Part shown: piece after piece, positions 55,726 to 64,000 of the stretch
Layout of the letters: each line of letters opens with the position of its first letter
How positions within the stretch are numbered: the stretch's first letter is position 1
Source: CAVPDG01 sp963702535
GTDB lineage: Bacteria > Chloroflexota > Anaerolineae > Anaerolineales > UBA4823
Length of the DNA: 64,000 bases
Direction of reading: 5' to 3'
Assembly (NCBI GenBank): GCA_963702535.1
Contig: CAVPDG010000013.1
Span: 124,001-188,000 of the forward strand
Program-made: the position numbers and the translations under genes
Notes under the pieces: generated by a model
Seen by the model: only the letters and a program-made list of their open reading frames with translations
Told to the model about the DNA's origin: nothing
Databases searched by the model: none

Positions 55726-57107
55726 ACAAATCCCTCAGCCTGCAAGAAAGCCCGGAAAGCTCCTCGCCTCTGGTTACACGTGCGGTAGCTGCCAGCCTGA
55801 CCCATGCAACGATCGATTCCTACAGGCTTGCTGGCTGGCAACGCCTGGCTTTGCGCATGATCTCATTTTTCCCTCAGAGTGTAGCGCGGTTTGCGATTTC
55901 ACGCTTCGAATCGTTCAGCGGAATTGATGCAGCCAGGCTGGCTGACCTTTCCGTCGATACCCTGGTCGATACACGCCTGAAAGATTACGCACAGCTCGCC
56001 GGGCAATTCCCGAGCATCACGATCGGTGCAGCACTAGGCGGCGCTTCCGCCTTCCTCGCCCTGGCGCTGAACGGACCCTTCCTGCCCCAGGCGTTCGTCG
56101 CTACTCTGAAGGGCGGCGCTCCGGATGGAGATATCACCACTTATTACCAGCGCTCCGCCGCACTGGCTCTGGAAATTGCCAGGAAAAATCCGCATGTCCT
56201 GACCATCCAGCATTATGATCCGATCCATGACGAATGGATGACACGCCGGGTGAACCACCTGCGCATCAAGCTGCTGGACCTCCCCAAGGGCTACGCCCGT
56301 TTCATCAAGAGCTACCTTGAACCGGGCGGCAGCGTATGCTACCTGGATTGCCAGGCGCAATGGCTGCGCTACCGCACGGGCGAGCGCAGCGTCTTCCAGG
56401 TGGGCGGATGGGGCGATATCTCACCAACGGAGTTCCTGGATGGCAGCGAACGCGTGGCAGAATATGCGAGGCGTGTCGGCTTGAAGAAAACCAGCTGGCG
56501 TTTACCAGGCTTCCCCCTGGAGGAAGGACCCGAATCGGAGTGGGGAAGCGAAGCGGGCATGGCAGAAGCCGTAAAAGCATTTTGCGCAGCGGAAGGCTAC
56601 GAATTCAAGCTCATCTCGCTCCCAGAGCCGCACGCCTTCTCCAGGCTCGCCTGGCTGGCAATGCAGCGCATGCTCGCAAAAGATGACCGCCAGCCTGCGG
56701 GCGACATTTGTCGAGATGTTCAGCCAGTTCGACCCCTCCTTGGCGCTGCAGAGCGGTTTGCTGCCCCTCTGGCTGGTATTCAACACCTGGGATAGCCTCC
56801 GGTTTCTGGCTGAGATGATCCCTGCTTTCCGCAAGGCAAGCCGGTTTTCTTCTCGCCGCTTGCGACTTTCACGCAAACACCGGACATAGTGCCCTGGCAG
56901 GAATGGGAACTGCGCCTGCAGGACATGGATTGGACGAACACCGGCGCAAGATCGAGCCATTACCCGGCAGATGCCCTCGCCCTGGTAGATTGGAAAAAGC
57001 CAATCCGAGCATGGGTCTCACGGCAACCCTCGCCGGTAATTTCAAGGATAAGTGCGGCCGAGCTGGCTGAGCTGAGTAGCTCAGCCGGGCAGACCTCCGC
57101 AATTTAG
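55722..57107 (+). CDS. Protein of unknown function downstream of the tandem mini-ORFs (frameshifted)
   Basis: I do not recognise this protein of about 460 residues. The first 320 residues are in one frame and include IGAALGGASAFLALALNG, then EIARKNPHVLTIQHYDPIHD and FIKSYLEPGGSVCYLDCQAQ. Single-base shifts near 56690 and 56855 lead to FVEMFSQFDPSLALQSGLLP and FFSPLATFTQTPDIVPWQEW, ending at 57107. It has no clear signal peptide; one Ala/Gly-rich hydrophobic stretch (about residues 103-120) may be buried rather than membrane. The next gene follows after six bases. The long region of conserved-looking aromatic residues suggests an enzyme, but no motif identifies it. Confidence 0.6.
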
Positions 57108-57113
57108 GGTTTC

Positions 57114-58289
57114 ATGAGCACATTTCAGCGTTACTTCCTGCTTACATTATTCTGTATCCTGCTCCTCACTGCGGGATTCGCTGCCGGGTATATCCTCAAC
57201 CCGCAATCCGTGATCGGGAGCGTAGATTTTCCGATCTTGCGCGAAGCCTATAATATCCTCAGCCAGAAGGGATTGACGCCGGTATCTACAACTGCGCCCA
57301 ACCTGGAATACGGCATGATCCGCGGCATGCTCCAGGCATACAACGACCCGTACACGATCTTCGTTGAGCCAGCCCAACACGAGCTCGAGACAAACAGCCT
57401 GGAGGGGAGTTTTGGCGGCATTGGCGTGCGCTTTGGAAGAGACGCCGAGGACCAGCTCATCCTGTACCCATTTCCCGGAAGTCCGGCACAGGTGGCGGGC
57501 GTCCAGGATGGCGACCGCTTATTGGCAGTTGGCGATCTCATCATCCAGGCAGACACACCCATCGATGCGATCCAGGCCGCGTTGCGCGGTCCGGTAGGGA
57601 CAAAAGCGCACATCACCGTCGCGCACGCTCCCGGCTACGAGCCTCGCAAGTTATCCGTCAAACGCGCCGAGTTCGCGGTGCCGTCTGTAGCCTGGCATCG
57701 CGAGGCGTCTGAGCCCCGTTTAGGCGTGGTGGAAGTAAATATGATATCGGCTAACACGCCGGCGGAAATCTCAAAAGCCTTCCAGGAGCTGCGGAACCAG
57801 GGAGCGACGAAATTCGTTTTGGATTTACGCGATAATGGCGGCGGATTGCTGGACGCCGGAATTGACACTGCGCGCTTGTTCCTGAACGAGGGCGTGATCA
57901 TCCAGCAACGTTATAGAGATCAAGATGTGGAAACCTACCTCGTTGAAAAACCGGGAGCGCTCGTCGATCTCCCCCTGGTGGTGCTGATCAACGAGAATAC
58001 CGCCAGCGCAGCCGAGATCATCGCCGGAGCATTACAAGTGCACCAACGCGCCAGCCTGATCGGCGCCCCAACCTATGGCAAAGACACGATCCAGCTTGTC
58101 TACGACTTGCGAGATGGATCAAGCCTGCATGTAACGACTGCTCGCTGGTGGGTGCCGGGACTGGATCCGCCGATCGCCGGGAACGGTTTACAGCCGGATA
58201 TCTTGATTGCCGCGCCAGCCAATGCCGGCGGTGCTGACGCAGCGATAAGAGCAGCAATCAAAGAACTCTTCGATAGTGGAGAATCATGA
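57114..58289 (+). CDS. S41 family C-terminal processing peptidase
   Basis: This 391-residue protein has an N-terminal membrane anchor or signal (YFLLTLFCILLLTAGFAAGY), a PDZ domain (GSFGGIGVRFGRD to GVQDGDRLLAVGDLIIQ) and the S41 catalytic core. The core has FVLDLRDNGGGLLD, the nucleophilic Ser in NENTASAAEIIAG and the general-base Lys in GAPTYGKDTIQ. It would cleave proteins on the outer face of the membrane. Its stop overlaps the start of the LCP gene, so the two are co-translated. Confidence 0.92.
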   Translation: MSTFQRYFLLTLFCILLLTAGFAAGYILNPQSVIGSVDFPILREAYNILSQKGLTPVSTTAPNLEYGMIRGMLQAYNDPYTIFVEPAQHELETNSLEGSFGGIGVRFGRDAEDQLILYPFPGSPAQVAGVQDGDRLLAVGDLIIQADTPIDAIQAALRGPVGTKAHITVAHAPGYEPRKLSVKRAEFAVPSVAWHREASEPRLGVVEVNMISANTPAEISKAFQELRNQGATKFVLDLRDNGGGLLDAGIDTARLFLNEGVIIQQRYRDQDVETYLVEKPGALVDLPLVVLINENTASAAEIIAGALQVHQRASLIGAPTYGKDTIQLVYDLRDGSSLHVTTARWWVPGLDPPIAGNGLQPDILIAAPANAGGADAAIRAAIKELFDSGES

Positions 58290-59290
58290 AATCATTAAGC
58301 GCTTACACGCCGAACGACCCTTGGGCGACAACACAACCCGTGCCATCCCAATCGCCAAGCCAGTCTCACCCACCGGCGCCACGCCGGGCGGCTCCACCCC
58401 CGCCAGTCGCGCCGCCGCCCACCCCTCCTCAGCGGCGCAAAAGAGCAGCGCCTCGGCGCTCGCGGGGAAGAGGCTGTGGCTGCTCGCCGTTCCTGGGGGG
58501 TATGTTACTTGGCCTGGCTTTCTTACTCGCCATCTACTTCCTGGCGCCGGGTCGCACAAACATCCTGCTTTTAGGCATCGACTATACTCCGGCTGAAAAT
58601 ATCGTCGGGCGCAGCGACACAATGGTGCTCACAACCATCAACCCGCTCAAACCCTATGTCGGCATGCTGTCCATACCGCGCGACCTGTGGGTCAACATCC
58701 CCGGATATGGCGAAAACCGCATCAATACCGCCCATTTCTTCGCAGAGGCGAACAAGACAGGAGATGGACCCTGGGCTGCAATGGAGACCGTGCGGCAAAA
58801 TTTCGGCGTCGACGTGGATTATTTCTTGCGCATCCGCTTCGAGGGCTTCAGAGATGTGATCAATGCGATGGGTGGTGTGGATGTCGTCCTGCCGGAGCCG
58901 ATGGCTGGCTACCCGGCGGGACCCCTGCACCTCAATGGCAATAAAGCCCTGGCATTCGCTCGCAACCGTACCGGATCGGACGACTTCTTTCGCATGCAAC
59001 AAGCTCAATTGGTCATGAAAGCTGCTGTACGCCAGATGCTCAACCCGTTAAAATGGCCCCGCATCCCCCTCGTCCTGGCGGCTGCGACCCGCAATATCAA
59101 TACAACGGTGCCCGCCTGGATGTGGCCCCGGCTGGGGTTAGCCTTATTACGCGCCGGTCCATCTGGCATCGATAGCCGCATCATCGAGCGCGAGATGGTG
59201 GTTCCCATCATCACCGATCAGGGTGCTAACGTCTTGATCCCGGATTGGACGATGATCAATCCGCTGCTAAAAGAAATGTTTGGACAGTGA
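58286..59290 (+). CDS. LytR-CpsA-Psr (LCP) family protein
   Basis: This 334-residue protein has a long Pro/Ala/Arg-rich cytoplasmic N-terminus, one membrane helix (FLGGMLLGLAFLLAIYFL) and an LCP domain: NILLLGIDYTP, GRSDTMVLTTINP, SIPRDLWVNIPGYGENRINT and NGNKALAFARNR. LCP enzymes transfer lipid-linked polymers to peptidoglycan or similar acceptors outside the cell. The pairing with an S41 protease suggests a cell-envelope operon. The C-terminal region lacks the LytR_C domain. Confidence 0.92.
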   Translation: MKSLSAYTPNDPWATTQPVPSQSPSQSHPPAPRRAAPPPPVAPPPTPPQRRKRAAPRRSRGRGCGCSPFLGGMLLGLAFLLAIYFLAPGRTNILLLGIDYTPAENIVGRSDTMVLTTINPLKPYVGMLSIPRDLWVNIPGYGENRINTAHFFAEANKTGDGPWAAMETVRQNFGVDVDYFLRIRFEGFRDVINAMGGVDVVLPEPMAGYPAGPLHLNGNKALAFARNRTGSDDFFRMQQAQLVMKAAVRQMLNPLKWPRIPLVLAAATRNINTTVPAWMWPRLGLALLRAGPSGIDSRIIEREMVVPIITDQGANVLIPDWTMINPLLKEMFGQ

Positions 59291-59332
59291 TCAAGAACGC
59301 CCGGTTTTCACGCTTATGCTACAATTAACCCC

Positions 59333-59785
59333 ATGAGCACCAAAGTCCTCGCCACGAACCGGAAAGCCAGCCACGAATATTTTCTCTTCGAGCACTACGA
59401 AGCTGGTCTCGTTCTGCAAGGCAGCGAGATCAAATCGATCCGCGCCGGTCAAATCAGCCTGGCGGAAGCATACATCCGCATCGACGGACATGAAGCCTGG
59501 TTGATGGATTCGCATATCGCCCCCTACGATCAAGCCAGCGTCTTCAACCACGAGCCACGCCGCCCGCGCAAGCTGTTACTCCACCGGCGTGAGATCTTCA
59601 AGCTCTGGAACGAGATCCGCCAGAAGGGCGTCACCGTGGTTCCACTGCGCGTCTACCTCAAGGATAACCGCGCTAAGATTGAGATTGCAGTTGCAAAAGG
59701 GAAGAAACTCTATGACAAGCGGGCTGCGATCTCGAAAAGAGATGCCCAGCGCGAGCTTGAACGCCAGATGCACACCCGAGATTGA
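59333..59785 (+). CDS. smpB: SsrA-binding protein SmpB
   Basis: This 150-residue protein binds tmRNA in trans-translation. It begins TKVLATNRKASHEYFLFE, has GLVLQGSEIKSIRAG, DSHIAPYDQAS and PRRPRKLLLHRREI, and ends in the positively charged tail that follows the decoding channel (KRAAISKRDAQRELER). Length is typical. No tmRNA gene is seen in the window. Confidence 0.96.
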   Translation: MSTKVLATNRKASHEYFLFEHYEAGLVLQGSEIKSIRAGQISLAEAYIRIDGHEAWLMDSHIAPYDQASVFNHEPRRPRKLLLHRREIFKLWNEIRQKGVTVVPLRVYLKDNRAKIEIAVAKGKKLYDKRAAISKRDAQRELERQMHTRD

Positions 59786-59787
59786 CC

Positions 59788-60588
59788 ATGCCAGAAAATA
59801 CGTACAAGGCGTATACCATCAGCGCTATCAACCGCCTGCCTGCTGAGCAAAAACAAGAAATTTACACGCGCATCATCCCACCGGAGCTGCTTGAAAGGTT
59901 CAATCTGAAAGCACCGTTCATCACCTCGCAAGGCGAACGATTGCTCGAGCTAACTTGCTCCCAGGGCTGCTCGGATACAGAGATGGAGCTACGCCACGAG
60001 GCAGGTTTTCGAGATCCGCTGCTCTACGGGCATATCACCGACACCTACAACGGGCAGGTGCACGTCTTGTTGTACATCTTGAACGACCCGACCTCGCCGC
60101 GGTTTGACGTCGATCGCATGCCTGACGGCACACCCACAAAATTTGGCATTTATTGCCGCAACCTGGAGGCAGAGCAAGCTGCCATGCATTTCGGTCTGGG
60201 ACCCGGGCAGGTGCGGAAAGGGCTACGCATGCTGGGGCAAGCCATTGCCGCATTCGAAGCATTCGTCGCCAGCCTGGGAAACGATTTTTACTTTGCCGAT
60301 CCGTTGTATTACCACGCCGCCATCCTCTTCGAGCACTATGGATTTACTTACCAGAGAGGGCGCAAGCTCATGGAGCGCATCCAACACGGCTTCGAAGACG
60401 GCGGAGACCTGCTGGAAAAGCTGGATGGCTCCACGCCATTTCGCAGCTCGCAAGCCGCAAACAGCATCCGCCTGCGTTCCTGGGCAATTCACGACGGCTT
60501 GTTGGGCGAGCCTTTTACCAATGTCACCATGTATAAGCGCATTGGCAAGTCGTTCGGAGTTAACACATCCTCTGGGTGTAAGTGGTAG
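59788..60588 (+). CDS. Conserved-looking protein of unknown function
   Basis: This 266-residue soluble protein starts two bases after smpB and ends directly before the kinase-like gene, so it belongs to their operon. It contains RIIPPELLERFNLKAPFIT, then ELTCSQGCSDTEMELRHEAG, then DPLLYGHITDTYNGQVHVLL and HFGLGPGQVRKGLRMLGQAI. Cysteines in CSQGCSD could bind a metal but are not a known motif. I do not recognise a family. The start at 59788 is preferred over the TTG six bases upstream. It has no membrane segment. Confidence 0.65.
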   Translation: MPENTYKAYTISAINRLPAEQKQEIYTRIIPPELLERFNLKAPFITSQGERLLELTCSQGCSDTEMELRHEAGFRDPLLYGHITDTYNGQVHVLLYILNDPTSPRFDVDRMPDGTPTKFGIYCRNLEAEQAAMHFGLGPGQVRKGLRMLGQAIAAFEAFVASLGNDFYFADPLYYHAAILFEHYGFTYQRGRKLMERIQHGFEDGGDLLEKLDGSTPFRSSQAANSIRLRSWAIHDGLLGEPFTNVTMYKRIGKSFGVNTSSGCKW

Positions 60589-61293
60589 ATGGGACAGAAT
60601 CTCATCGCCCTCGTTCTCACCTTCGCTGCAGCGCTGCTCTGGCTGCGGCTCAACGATTTTTCCGCCCAGCGCGGTTGGATCAGCTCAGATCTGAGCCGCA
60701 AAATCATCCACATGGGTACAGGTCCGATCTTCGTCCTCTGCTGGCTGATGTTCCAGGATACGCCCTCGGCGCGCTACCTGGCAGCGCTTGTACCGCTGGC
60801 AATCACTGCCCAATTCTTCCTGGTGGGCAGCGGCATTATCGGAGATGAAGCCGCTGTCAAAGCCATGTCTCGCAACGGCGACCGGCGCGAAATCCTTAAA
60901 GGACCGCTCTACTACGGTATCGTCTTCGTAGTCGTCACCGCCCTGTTCTGGTACGACACACCGGTAGGCATGATCGCTTTGATGCTGATGTGCGGCGGGG
61001 ACGGGCTGGCGGATATCCTTGGACGGCGTTTCGGCAAACGCAAGCTGCCCTGGAATCCGCAAAAATCCTGGATCGGATCGCTCGCCATGCTGGGGGGAGG
61101 CTTGGTCTTTGCCGCCGTCATCCTGGGGATCTACTTTGCCGCTGGCAAATTTCAGGGCTCCCTTGTCGCCATACTGCCGGCAGTGACGCTCATCGCAGTG
61201 CTGGCAACACTGGTAGAAACGTTGCCCTTCAAAGATATCGACAACATCACAATCACGCTCACGGCCATCATTTCCGGCTTACTGTTAATCTAA
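60589..61293 (+). CDS. Dolichol/phytol kinase-like CTP-dependent membrane enzyme
   Basis: This 234-residue protein has about six membrane helices and the polyprenol-kinase features SRKIIHMGTG near the start and GGDGLADILGRRFGKRKLPW then NPQKSWIGSLAML. These occur in dolichol kinases, phytol kinases and related CDP-alcohol enzymes. It would phosphorylate an isoprenoid alcohol or salvage a lipid precursor at the membrane. The start directly follows the stop of the gene before it. Confidence 0.75.
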   Translation: MGQNLIALVLTFAAALLWLRLNDFSAQRGWISSDLSRKIIHMGTGPIFVLCWLMFQDTPSARYLAALVPLAITAQFFLVGSGIIGDEAAVKAMSRNGDRREILKGPLYYGIVFVVVTALFWYDTPVGMIALMLMCGGDGLADILGRRFGKRKLPWNPQKSWIGSLAMLGGGLVFAAVILGIYFAAGKFQGSLVAILPAVTLIAVLATLVETLPFKDIDNITITLTAIISGLLLI

Positions 61294-61321
61294 CCCCGCT
61301 CCAGAAAAAATCGAGACTCCT

Positions 61322-62851
61322 ATGATTCTGATAGACGGCGAACAGCTCACGATTTCCCAGGTCGTTGCCGTAGCCAGAAATGGCGAACAAGTCCGCCTTG
61401 CAGCCCATGCCAAAGAGCACATGCTGGAATCCTACGGCTGGGTGCAAGGCATCATCGCGGCAGGTCGCCCGGTGTATGGGATCAATACGGGGTTCGGGAT
61501 TTTCGCCGACCAGCGCATCTCACCTGCCGATTCGAACCGGCTCACCCGTAATCTCATTCTCAGCCACGCGGTAGCCACCGGACCCGCGTTGCCTGCCGAA
61601 GTGGTGCGGGCAGCCATGCTGATCCGCGCCAATACACTGGCAAGTGGCTTCTCCGGTGTACGTCCGCAGGTTGCAGAAACACTACTCCAGATGCTGAACA
61701 AACAGGTCACGCCGGTGGTACCCTCGCAGGGCTCGCTCGGCTCGTCGGGAGACCTCGCCCCGCTCTCGCACCTGGCGTTGGTATTTTCGACCGACGAAAC
61801 AGATCGGGAGGAAGACTCGGGGATTGCGGATTTCCATGGGCAGCGCATGAGCGGAAAATCCGCCATGCGTGCAGCCGGCATCCCTCGCCTGGTGTTGGGA
61901 CCCAAGGAAGGACTGGCAGTGAACAATGGCGCTACATTTTCGGCTGCCATTGCCGCCCTGGCAGTCAGCGACGCCATCCACTTGCTTGCCGTAGCTGAGC
62001 TGTCGTGCGCCATGAGCCTGGAAGCGATGCTGGGCGTATCGGCGGCTTTTGACGAGCGCCTGCACGCTGCGCGCCGCCATCCGGGTCAGATTGCAGTAGC
62101 GGCAGCGATCCGCAGGCACACAAGCGGCAGCACGCTGGTCGATGCAGCCGGTAAGGTTCAAGATGCTTACTCGCTGCGCTGCGCCCCTCAAGTGCAAGGG
62201 GCGGCGCGCGATGCCGCAGAGTATGTTAACCAGGTGGTCACACGTGAGATCAACGCCGCCACGGATAACCCGCTGCTCTTCGAGGAGGGCGTGGCGATCT
62301 CGGGGGGCAACTTTCACGGCGAGCCGGTGGGCATCGCCATGGATCTGCTCAGCGTTGCGCTGGCAGAGGTTGGCGCCATCTCCGAGCGGCGCATCTTCCG
62401 CCTGACGGATGCCAAGCTGAATGCAGGCTTACCTCCGATGCTGGTCAACAGCATGGAAGAAGCGGGGTTGAATTCAGGCATGATGATGCCGCAATACACC
62501 GCCGCCTCCCTTGTGCTGGAAAACCAGACACTGGCGAACCCCGATTCTGTCCATTCATTGCCAACCTCTGCCGAACAGGAAGACCATAATGCCAACTCGA
62601 TGACGGCCGCGCGCAACTCGCGCCAGATCATCGAGAACACGGCGCATATCCTGGCAATCGAAGCTTATTGCGCCGCGCGTGCGCTGGACTTGCGGCTGCG
62701 CCAGATGCCCGATGCGGCGATGGGCGCCGGTGTTGCCGCGGCATACCACAAGGTCCGCCAGCACGTGCCCTTCCAGCCGGGTGACGCCTGGTGGGGACCC
62801 GAGATTGAGCGGGTGCATTCTGCCATCCTCCACCCGGACTTTACGGAATAA
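61322..62851 (+). CDS. hutH: Histidine ammonia-lyase-like (MIO) enzyme
   Basis: This 509-residue aromatic amino-acid lyase has the catalytic Tyr in VYGINTGFG (Tyr53), the cofactor loop GSLGSSGDLAPLSH at 137-150 and the C-terminal QYTAASLVLENQTLANP. The prosthetic MIO group normally forms from Ala-Ser-Gly; here the triad is Ser-Ser-Gly (141-143), which is unusual but may still cyclise. The enzyme makes urocanate (or a related acrylate) and ammonia. No other hut gene is nearby, so its role in histidine breakdown is less certain than the fold. Confidence 0.85.
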   Translation: MILIDGEQLTISQVVAVARNGEQVRLAAHAKEHMLESYGWVQGIIAAGRPVYGINTGFGIFADQRISPADSNRLTRNLILSHAVATGPALPAEVVRAAMLIRANTLASGFSGVRPQVAETLLQMLNKQVTPVVPSQGSLGSSGDLAPLSHLALVFSTDETDREEDSGIADFHGQRMSGKSAMRAAGIPRLVLGPKEGLAVNNGATFSAAIAALAVSDAIHLLAVAELSCAMSLEAMLGVSAAFDERLHAARRHPGQIAVAAAIRRHTSGSTLVDAAGKVQDAYSLRCAPQVQGAARDAAEYVNQVVTREINAATDNPLLFEEGVAISGGNFHGEPVGIAMDLLSVALAEVGAISERRIFRLTDAKLNAGLPPMLVNSMEEAGLNSGMMMPQYTAASLVLENQTLANPDSVHSLPTSAEQEDHNANSMTAARNSRQIIENTAHILAIEAYCAARALDLRLRQMPDAAMGAGVAAAYHKVRQHVPFQPGDAWWGPEIERVHSAILHPDFTE

Positions 62852-62914
62852 GGCGCAAGCCTCAGAAACCCCGGAATTTCACCGCCGCCCCAGGATTGAC
62901 GCAAAGAGAATATA

Positions 62915-62943
62915 TTGATAAAATTCATCAACAATATTAAATT
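62915..62943 (+). promoter_or_regulatory. Possible promoter of the FeS carrier gene
   Basis: A -35-like TTGATA (62915-62920) and a -10-like TAAATT (62938-62943) are spaced by 17 bp in an AT-rich gap. The inverted pair TTGAT/ATCAA overlaps the -35 region and could be an operator. The leader would be about 80 bases. Moderate to weak evidence. Confidence 0.4.
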
Positions 62944-63027
62944 AGGGCATTAACCGCTTTCCGGTGTAGTCCCATCGAGAAGGTAAAATCCAAACCTATT
63001 TGATCTGATGCCTACAAGGAAGCTGCT

Positions 63028-63411
63028 ATGTTAAATGAACAAATTCAAACTGAACTGGTATACGTCACGCCTGCTGCAGCCAGCGCTGTACAGGACCTTA
63101 TGACCAAGCGCAATCTCACCGGATACGGCTTGCGCATCTTCATCTCCGGGGGCGGCTGCTCCGGCTTTCAATATGGCCTGGCGCTGGAAGACAATATCCG
63201 CGAGAGCGATACAACGTACGAGATCAACGGCGTCAAACTCGTCATTGATGATGTCTCGATCAATTATCTGCGCGGCGCGCAGATCGACTATGTGGATGAG
63301 CTGATGGGCAGCGGATTCAAGATCACCAACCCCAACGCCATCTCGACCTGCGGTTGCGGGCAATCTTTTCGCACGTGGGATGACAGCGGCGGCTGCAGCG
63401 GCTGCGGGTAA
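63028..63411 (+). CDS. A-type iron-sulfur carrier/insertion protein (IscA/ErpA family)
   Basis: This 127-residue protein has the three cluster-binding cysteines of the family: GGGCSGFQYGLALED, and the two in STCGCGQSF near the end. The segment NYLRGAQIDYVDELMGSGFK is characteristic. It passes [2Fe-2S] or [4Fe-4S] clusters to target enzymes in the cytoplasm. An extra CSGCG at the very C-terminus adds two cysteines beyond the usual set. GGA precedes the ATG, and a strong terminator follows. Confidence 0.93.
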   Translation: MLNEQIQTELVYVTPAAASAVQDLMTKRNLTGYGLRIFISGGGCSGFQYGLALEDNIRESDTTYEINGVKLVIDDVSINYLRGAQIDYVDELMGSGFKITNPNAISTCGCGQSFRTWDDSGGCSGCG

Positions 63412-63430
63412 ATCCCAATGCAAGAACCAG

Positions 63431-63467
63431 GCGCAGGCGATGAGGTTTCTCACGCCTGCGCTTTTTT
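63431..63467 (+). terminator. Intrinsic terminator after the FeS carrier gene
   Basis: A 9-bp stem GCGCAGGCG/CGCCTGCGC (63431-63439 with 63453-63461), extended inside by TGAG/CTCA, is followed by six T residues 20 bases after the stop. Confidence 0.9.
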
Positions 63468-63525
63468 GATTAATTTCGAGACAGTTACGATCAGGACTAT
63501 TGGTTTTACCCGGGGCATCAGGGCA

Positions 63526-64000
63526 TCAACGGTTGCTCAGAAATGAGATCAACATGCCAAACAAACCGATAACCCCCAAGCCAACGATCAGAAAGCCCAT
63601 CGGGATGCGCTGGACAACCCCGCTAGCGCTCTGATCGGCAAACGTGGGCAGGGCAAGGGGAGGCGGCGCCGTAAAGGTTGGCAAACGGGTAGGCTGGATC
63701 TCGATGATGAATTGGGCTGCCAGGGTCGGGTCGATGGTCGGAGTTGTCCGGGGCGTGGGCGTCGGCGGCGGCTCGATGACCGGCAGAGCGCCCGACACCT
63801 CAACCAGCGGCGCATAGACCCACGCCACGCCATCCGGACCCCCGGGATAGACTACCTGAATCCATTGCCCGCCCAGCGATCTGCCCAACGCCGGCACTTG
63901 CTGTCCGGCGATCAAGACGCCCACAATCGGATAGTCCGTGCTGGGACCACCGCGGACGTTGATCTGGTCTTGCTCGCGTGTTACGGTGATGCTGGCGCCC
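63526..64000 (-). CDS. SH3-domain membrane-anchored protein (partial)
   Basis: The reading comes from beyond the window edge (158 codons visible) and ends at 63526. It shows a bacterial SH3 domain (INVRGGPSTDYPIVGVL then QQVPALGRSLGGQWIQV), a Pro/Thr linker (PPPTPTPRTTPTIDP) and a C-terminal membrane helix (MGFLIVGLGVIGLFGMLIS). The SH3 part would sit outside the cell near the wall, held by the C-terminal helix. The N-terminal part is missing, so further domains are possible. Confidence 0.78.
   Translation of the reverse strand, partial: GASITVTREQDQINVRGGPSTDYPIVGVLIAGQQVPALGRSLGGQWIQVVYPGGPDGVAWVYAPLVEVSGALPVIEPPPTPTPRTTPTIDPTLAAQFIIEIQPTRLPTFTAPPPLALPTFADQSASGVVQRIPMGFLIVGLGVIGLFGMLISFLSNR

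Overview
The window is about 60% GC, tightly packed with bacterial genes on both strands, and spaced by intrinsic terminators and by sigma70-type promoters (TTGACN, 16-17 bp, TANNNT). The gene content and protein style point to an anaerobic member of the Chloroflexota, most likely class Anaerolineae. Supporting traits are a RACo-type corrinoid activator with MetF/MetV, a sodium-pumping methylmalonyl-CoA decarboxylase, many secreted or lipoprotein peptidases with proline/threonine linkers, and an LCP protein without outer-membrane genes. The taxon is an inference; no rRNA or other phylogenetic marker was analysed.

Layout. 1-2.9 kb: hydantoinase/oxoprolinase subunits B (cut by the window edge) and A. 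2.9-7.5 kb: a radical-SAM protein with a helix-hairpin-helix tail and a LexA-like box upstream, a tyrosine recombinase, a HAD-IIA phosphatase and folD. 7.5-15.4 kb: a one-carbon/methionine operon with a GntR regulator, a PF13769 protein, a RACo-type activator, a corrinoid protein, a homocysteine methyltransferase, MetV, MetF and a pterin methyltransferase fused to DUF1638. Together these look like a split B12-dependent methionine synthase with its own reactivase and methyl-THF supply. 15.4-17.5 kb: a more AT-rich islet with DUF3885 and SMI1/KNR4 genes, repeats and a gene-end remnant. 17.6-21 kb: a Na+-translocating methylmalonyl-CoA decarboxylase (A, D, C, B order). 21-24 kb: a D-lactate/glycolate dehydrogenase-type flavoprotein with FeS domains. 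24-28.3 kb: a large secreted thermolysin-type protease facing a lipoprotein that resembles the M4-protease inhibitor emfourin.

28.3-35.6 kb: hflX, a histidine kinase, an M28 peptidase lipoprotein, tatA, an alpha/beta hydrolase, a double universal-stress protein, tRNA-Asp, a LysM protein and tRNA-Met. 35.7-40.7 kb: a three-gene operon (aminotransferase, a glutamate-cysteine-ligase-like/M20 peptidase fusion, a LysE exporter) behind a leader that has a promoter, a possible leader peptide and a mutually exclusive antiterminator/terminator. 40.7-48.6 kb: polyprenyl synthase, tatD, phosphohexomutase, an ATP-grasp/esterase pair, cysteine desulfurase and mnmA. 48.7-53.9 kb: cold-shock protein, an S9 peptidase, trmI, a Nudix hydrolase, ribosomal L25 and an unusual repeat-rich membrane-anchored protein. 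54-57.1 kb: Fe-type alcohol dehydrogenase with a small monooxygenase, then an unrecognised gene preceded by a 16-bp tandem repeat that encodes a chain of tiny start-stop ORFs. 57.1-64 kb: S41 protease, LCP protein, smpB, an unrecognised protein, a dolichol/phytol-kinase-like enzyme, a histidine ammonia-lyase-like enzyme, an A-type FeS carrier and an SH3-domain protein cut by the edge.

Caution for the reader. Roughly twenty genes carry one or more single-base frameshifts, many at short homopolymer runs, and housekeeping genes such as trmI are among them. This looks like residual sequencing or assembly error rather than gene decay, so those genes are annotated as full-length loci with the shift noted.
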